Of a stretch of DNA of 26,030 nt, positions 21,651 through 26,030 are shown piece after piece (the first letter of the stretch is position 1; each line of letters starts with the position of its first letter). The DNA is from Tubiluchus corallicola (taxonomy: Eukaryota; Priapulida; Priapulimorpha; Priapulimorphida; Tubiluchidae). The notes under the pieces were generated by a model, which worked only from the letters and a program-made list of their open reading frames with translations, did no database searches and had not been told where the DNA came from. The translations under genes and the position numbers were made by a program. The stretch lies in contig JAQGDQ010001358.1 in the NCBI GenBank assembly GCA_030141605.1, positions 12,501 to 38,530 on the forward strand. The letters run 5' to 3'.

Positions 21651-22035
21651 AACACCAAGTCTGGAGAGTAAATGAATGGGTCATCAACAGGGATTATGTT
21701 TGTAACTCATTTAGGTAACTAAGTCTTGTAACTATGCGTTTTCGTATTTTACCCAGATATGTCCAGGTGTCCAGTTTGATGGTTACAGCTTCAGCAAAAA
21801 ATTTTGTTTTTATTATTATTCCACTTCTTCTTATTCACAAATTGCTGCTGCCGCTGTCGCCGCCTCCTCACTAGTTGTTGTCAGAGCGATGGCGTGTTAT
21901 TTGATTATTATTACTATAATTTTTTATTTTTAAAAACTCAGTATACCGTGACTTTCGAGACCCTGTATTTTAAGTACAGTATCCTCACTCCTCCCACACA
22001 ACAGAAATCAAGACTATGTGGTTATCTCTATTTTA
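21651..22035. other. Unassigned DNA
   Basis: Nothing definite was found. GCTGCTGCCGCTGTCGCCGCC near 21845 is a local GC-rich, triplet-like patch in otherwise AT-rich sequence. Confidence 0.4.
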
Positions 22036-22083
22036 AATAATAATTACTAGAGGAGCAAAAGAGCTTCCTTGCAGAACTCCTGA
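22036..22083 (-). pseudogene. RT motif scrap (SGVLQGSS-AP)
   Basis: The minus strand reads SGVLQGSSFAPLVIII, a clear RT domain 4 motif (SGV-QGS-x-x-PL) of non-LTR elements. A TAA codon lies directly N-terminal to it and no catalytic YADD follows. It is only a scrap, distinct in sequence from the RT motifs at 8089 and 11031. Confidence 0.5.
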
Positions 22084-22102
22084 TTAGCTCACACAAAGTC
22101 AA

Positions 22103-22105
<3 letters not shown>

Positions 22106-22133
<28 letters not shown>

Positions 22134-22135
22134 CT
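22106..22135. repeat. (ATT)n tract
   Basis: About nine ATT repeats. Confidence 0.9.
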
Positions 22136-22238
22136 TTGTTTTTAAAAACTGGAATTCTCTGTTTTTTACAGAATACATTCCCTCTATTGGTAGGGATATG
22201 TTTAAAATTTCTAAAAGCATTTACAACGTATTAAACAT

Positions 22239-22241
<3 letters not shown>

Positions 22242-22297
<56 letters not shown>
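22242..22297. repeat. (CA)n-(TA)n compound microsatellite
   Basis: About 16 CA repeats pass directly into about 12 TA repeats. Confidence 0.97.
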
Positions 22298-22302
<5 letters not shown>

Positions 22303-22965
22303 GAATCCAACGCATGAGACACATTGTACGAAAACGATCATATACCATAGACATAGTTACAAATTATAGTCCAACACTACATAATAAACGATAACGAACA
22401 TATTTTAATACTTGATAACTAAAATTTACACACATTATACACAATGAAAAACAGCGAGTACAATTATAATAAACACAATTACCAATTCTAATGCAAATTC
22501 ACATAATCATAAATAAAAACAAAAGAGCATACAGAAAACACGACGAGAGTTGTAAAATTTTATCACCTGCTAGTCTGTTATTTGATTAACTGTCATTATC
22601 AGTGTTGTCAATGTCGTCATCGCCGTCGTCATTGTTGTCCGTGCAGCATCGGCTTTCACATCAACGCAACTTCTCTGGTTCTCTTCGCTTTCCTCCTTTT
22701 CATCCATCCCTCTCTTTCTCTTTTTCCACTTATTTGTTATTTGTTAGTAGGTTAACTGCATTTAACGTTTTAAGCAAAACTATCCCAAACACTCCCGAAA
22801 TCTGTGCCGAATTCGAGACAGTTGAACTACACGGCGCTTCTACAAATCACTCACTTAACTGGGCTTCTTCGTATGTCAGCATGGCTTCACGGCTGGCAGG
22901 AAGGCTGTACGATCTCCGACTTTTCACTCGGCCAGAATGTTTATTATTGGTTACACGTATATACA
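22298..22965. other. Unassigned DNA upstream of the satellite
   Basis: An AT-rich left part has no recognised feature. From 22600 a plus-strand frame (22602 to about 23087) is open for roughly 120 codons before entering the satellite. Its Ser-rich N-terminus and the text before the satellite (SMASRLAGRLYDLRLF) match nothing I know. It might be an exon fragment, but codon use and context give no real support. Confidence 0.35.
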
Positions 22966-25650
22966 CTGGCGAGTCGGCAATATTGGCCAACTGCACAGCA
23001 TGTTACTATCAACCGGAACAGGATTTCTTCCTCAAACTTGCAACAACAGGGTCACTGATATCAGCCAGCGTGTTACAACATGTCTAGGTGTTGACGATGC
23101 GGGCAGATGTACACTGGCGAGTCAGCAATATTGGCCAACTGCACAGCATGTTACTATCAACCGAACAGGATTTCTTCTTCAAACTTGCAACAACAGGGTC
23201 ACTGATATCCGCCAGCGTGTTACATCATGTCTAGGTGTTGACGATGCGAGCAGATGTACACTCGCGAGTCGGCAATATTGGCCAACTGCACAGCGTGTTA
23301 CTATCAACCGGAACAGGGTTTCCTCCTCAAACTTGCAACAACAGGGTCACTGATATCCGCCAGCGTGTTACATCATGTCTAGGTGTTGACGATGCGGGCA
23401 GATGTACACTGGCGAGTCGGCAATATTGGCCAACTGCACAGCATGTTACTATCAACCGGAACAGGGTTTCCTCCTCAAACTTGCAACAACAGGTTCACTG
23501 ATATCCGCCAGCGTGTTACATCATGTCTAGGTGATGACGATGCGGGCAGATGTACACTCGCGAGTCAGCAATATTGGCCAACTGCACAGCATGTTACTAT
23601 CAACCCGAACAGGATTTCTTCCTCAAACTTGCAACAACAGGGTCACTGATATCAGCCAGCGTGTTACAACATGTCTAGGTGTTGACGATGCGGGCAGATG
23701 TACACTGGCGAGTCAGCAATATTGGCCAACTGCACAGCATGTTACTATCAACCGAACAGGATTTCTTCTTCAAACTTGCAACAACAGGGTCACTGATATC
23801 CGCCAGCGTGTTACATCATGTCTAGGTGTTGACGATGCGGGCAGATGTACACTCGCGAGTCGGCAATATTGGCCAACTGCACAGCATGTTACTATCAACC
23901 CGAACAGGGTTTCCTCCTCAAACTTGCAACAACAGGGTCACTGATATCCGCCAGCGTGTTACAACATGTCTAGGTGTTGACGATGCGGGCAGATGTACAC
24001 TCGCGAGTCAGCAATATTGGCCAACTGCACAGCATGTTACTATCAACCGGAACAGGGTTTCCTCCTCAAACTTGCAACAACAGGTTCACTGATATCAGCC
24101 AGCGTGTTACAACATGTCTAGGTGTTGACGATGCGGGCAGATGTACACTGGCGAGTCGGCAATATTGGCCAACTGCACAGCATGTTACTATCAACCGGAA
24201 CAGGGTTTCCTCCTCAAACTTGCAACAACAGGTTCACTGATATCCGCCAGCGTGTTACATCATGTCTAGGTGATGACGATGCGGGCAGATGTACACTCGC
24301 GAGTCAGCAATATTGGCCAACTGCACAGCATGTTACTATCAACCGGAACAGGATTTCTTCCTCAAACTTGCAACAACAGGGTCACTGATATCAGCCAGCG
24401 TGTTACAACATGTCTAGGTGTTGACGATGCGGGCAGATGTACACTCGCGAGTCAGCAATATTGGCCAACTGCACAGCGTGTTACTATCAACCGGAACAGG
24501 ATTTCTTCCTCAAACTTGCAACAACAGGGTCACTGATATCAGCCAGCGTGTTACAACATGTCTAGGTGTTGACGATGCGGGCAGATGTACACTGGCGAGT
24601 CGGCAATATTGGCCAACTGCACAGCATGTTACTATCAACCGGAACAGGGTTTCCTCCTCAAACTTGCAACAACAGGTTCACTGATATCCGCCAGCGTGTT
24701 ACAACATGTCTAGGTGATGACGATGCGGGCAGATGTACACTGGCGAGTCAGCAATATTGGCCAACTGCACAGCATGTTACTATCAACCGGAACAGGATTT
24801 CTTCCTCAAACTTGCAACAACAGGGTCACTGATATCAGCCAGCGTGTTACAACATGTCTAGGTGTTGACGATGCGGGCAGATGTACACTCGCGAGTCAGC
24901 AATATTGGCCAACTGCACAGCGTGTTACTATCAACCGGAACAGGATTTCTTCCTCAAACTTGCAACAACAGGGTCACTGATATCAGCCAGCGTGTTACAA
25001 CATGTCTAGGTGTTGACGATGCGGGCAGATGTACACTTGCGAGTCAGCAATATTGGCCAACTGCACAGCGTGTTACTATCAACCGGAACAGGATTTCTTC
25101 CTCAAACTTGCAACAACAGGGTCACTGATATCCGCCAGCGTGTTACAACATGTCTAGGTGTTGACGATGCGGGCAGATGTACACTGGCGAGTCAGCAATA
25201 TTGGCCAACTGCACAGCGTGTTACTATCAACCGGAACAGGATTTCTTCCTCAAACTTGCAACAACAGGGTCACTGATATCAGCCAGCGTGTTACAACATG
25301 TCTAGGTGTTGACGATGCGGGCAGATGTACACTCGCGAGTCGGCAATATTGGCCAACTGCACAGCATGTTACTATCAACCGAACAGGGTTTCTTCCTCAA
25401 ACTTGCAGCAACAGGGTCACTGATATCAGCCAGCGTGTTACAACATGTCTAGGTGTTGACGATGCGGGCAGATGTACACTTGCGAGTCAGCAATATTGGC
25501 CAACTGCACAGCATGTTACTATCAACCGAACAGGATTTCTTCCTCAAACTTGCAGCAACAGGGTCACTGATATCAGCCAGCGTGTTACAACATGTCTAGG
25601 TGTTGACGATGCGGGCAGATGTACACTCGCGAGTCAGCATCCGACGTTGC
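22966..25650. repeat. 148-bp satellite array, ~18 copies
   Basis: GATGCGGGCAGATGTACACT and its surroundings recur every 148 bp (147 in units with CCGAACAGG). Eighteen full units run from about 22966 to 25623, followed by a broken one that diverges after GAGTCAGCATCC. Units are roughly 95% alike and differ at about ten diagnostic sites (ACTSGCGAGT, CRGCAAT, GCRTG, CCGGAAC/CCCGAAC/CCGAAC, GATTTCTTCCTC/GTTTCCTCCTC, GGKTC, TCMGCC, WCATG, GWTGAC). Units 9-11 and 12-14 form a 444-bp higher-order block. The array is much richer in GC and CpG than its surroundings. The repeated 88-codon open frames are a by-product of the unit and no known protein matches. Confidence 0.97.
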
Positions 25651-25857
25651 ACGGCATGTTACTATCAACCCATCATCATCCAATGAATCACACGTCCAGT
25701 GACATGATTCTGCTCACCTCCCTATGCCAGGACTCCCTGCTCGCCGCAATGCCCCAAGTGCATTTATTTTTAAGGATCAAAGCCGAAGTGTTTAAATCTT
25801 TCTGTGCAAAATCTAAATATGTTAAAATTTGTCCTCCTGCAGGTTTTTTAGCAGGCT
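25651..25857. other. Unassigned DNA after the satellite
   Basis: Short, locally less AT-rich stretch between the broken last satellite unit and the LINE remnant; nothing recognised. Confidence 0.4.
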
Positions 25858-26030
25858 TGTTGAAGAGCTATCTTCACTGGAATATCATCAGGTAGTCTAA
25901 GCACATGCCCAATCCATCTTAAACGGATTTAGGATTTAGGAATTGAGTCTTTTTATTTTTCTTGTCCAAGGTTCTTCTTTTATTTTTTCATATAGATCTT
26001 TGTTTGAGATTTTCTTTGGCTATCCAATAC
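25858..26030 (-). pseudogene. LINE RT C-terminal remnant running off the window
   Basis: The minus strand gives, from the window edge inward, TAG (26020-26022) in a conserved Trp position before PKKISNKDLYEKIKEE, then PWTRKIKRL, a frame break at a short AATCCTAA duplication (about 25926-25940), then RLRWIGHVLRLPDDIPVKIA and TAA at 25858-25860. This parallels the remnant at 1097-1494 motif by motif (NEDLY / NKDLY, RRLR-LGH / RLRWIGH, RLPNEAPV / RLPDDIPV), so both belong to one broad CR1/RTE-like group. The 5' part continues beyond the window. Confidence 0.8.

Noticed and set aside
22602-23087. 161-codon plus-strand frame as a host gene
   Set aside because: The second half is satellite and the first half shows no domain, start context or splice structure.
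22937-25895. Series of 88-codon and longer frames across the satellite as a repeat protein
   Set aside because: 148 is not a multiple of three, frames cycle and end at the same TGA in each unit, and 147-bp units shift the frame; this behaves as satellite DNA.

Overview
This is a window of eukaryotic, almost certainly invertebrate animal, nuclear DNA. The evidence is an AT-rich background, long CA/TG, CT, AAT and GAT microsatellites, several unrelated minisatellites, a 510-base assembly gap, and many 5'-truncated, mutation-riddled non-LTR retrotransposon (LINE) ends in both orientations. I see no bacterial-style gene, no complete host protein-coding gene and no convincing exon chain. The species cannot be fixed from sequence alone; an aquatic invertebrate with abundant CR1/L2/RTE-like LINEs is my best guess, and it is inference.

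Layout. 1-3440: LINE 3' ends (a minus-strand tail at 364-445, a plus-strand C-terminus at 740-993, a minus-strand RT C-terminal pseudogene at 1097-1494 and a minus-strand 3' end at 2237-2870), a diverged copy of a MITE-like element (1545-1760), and a possible TTAA-flanked DNA-transposon end with a hairpin (2893-2958). 3443-5510: a 72-bp minisatellite, then a LINE 3' end that runs directly into a 1.16-kb CTAC/CTTA microsatellite. 6121-7490: a 28-bp minisatellite with a 249-bp higher-order repeat. 7822-10262: a tandem duplication of about 1 kb in 2.4 copies, each carrying microsatellites and LINE scraps. 10521-11030: Ns, with an RT fragment abutting the gap. 11415-11816: degenerate tandem sequence ending in a LINE/SINE-type (TTGAA)n tail.

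12643-15603: CA and TG arrays flank a 692-bp MITE with long, internally repetitive inverted termini (13062-13753). Two head-to-tail copies of the MITE-like 'element A' follow (14272-15181), then a GAT array. 16131-16332: a 41-bp minisatellite. 16683-17309: the plus-strand sister of the LINE at 2237-2870. 17310-17765: a tRNA-like scrap and a 110-bp repeat with internal inverted motifs. 17841-17875: a perfect 13-bp hairpin. 18021-18295: a probable solo LTR. 18537-19460: two LINE ends truncated head to head. 21020-21650: an inverted copy of element A. 22966-25650: an 18-copy, 148-bp, CpG-containing satellite array. 25858-26030: another RT C-terminal pseudogene running off the edge.

Nothing here forms a working pathway. 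The region reads as an intergenic or heterochromatin-like repeat island built by repeated LINE insertion, MITE spread and tandem amplification. Its more interesting signals are structural: higher-order repeats, variable-number repeats inside a LINE 3' UTR, a microsatellite apparently seeded by a LINE tail, and palindrome-bearing satellite units.
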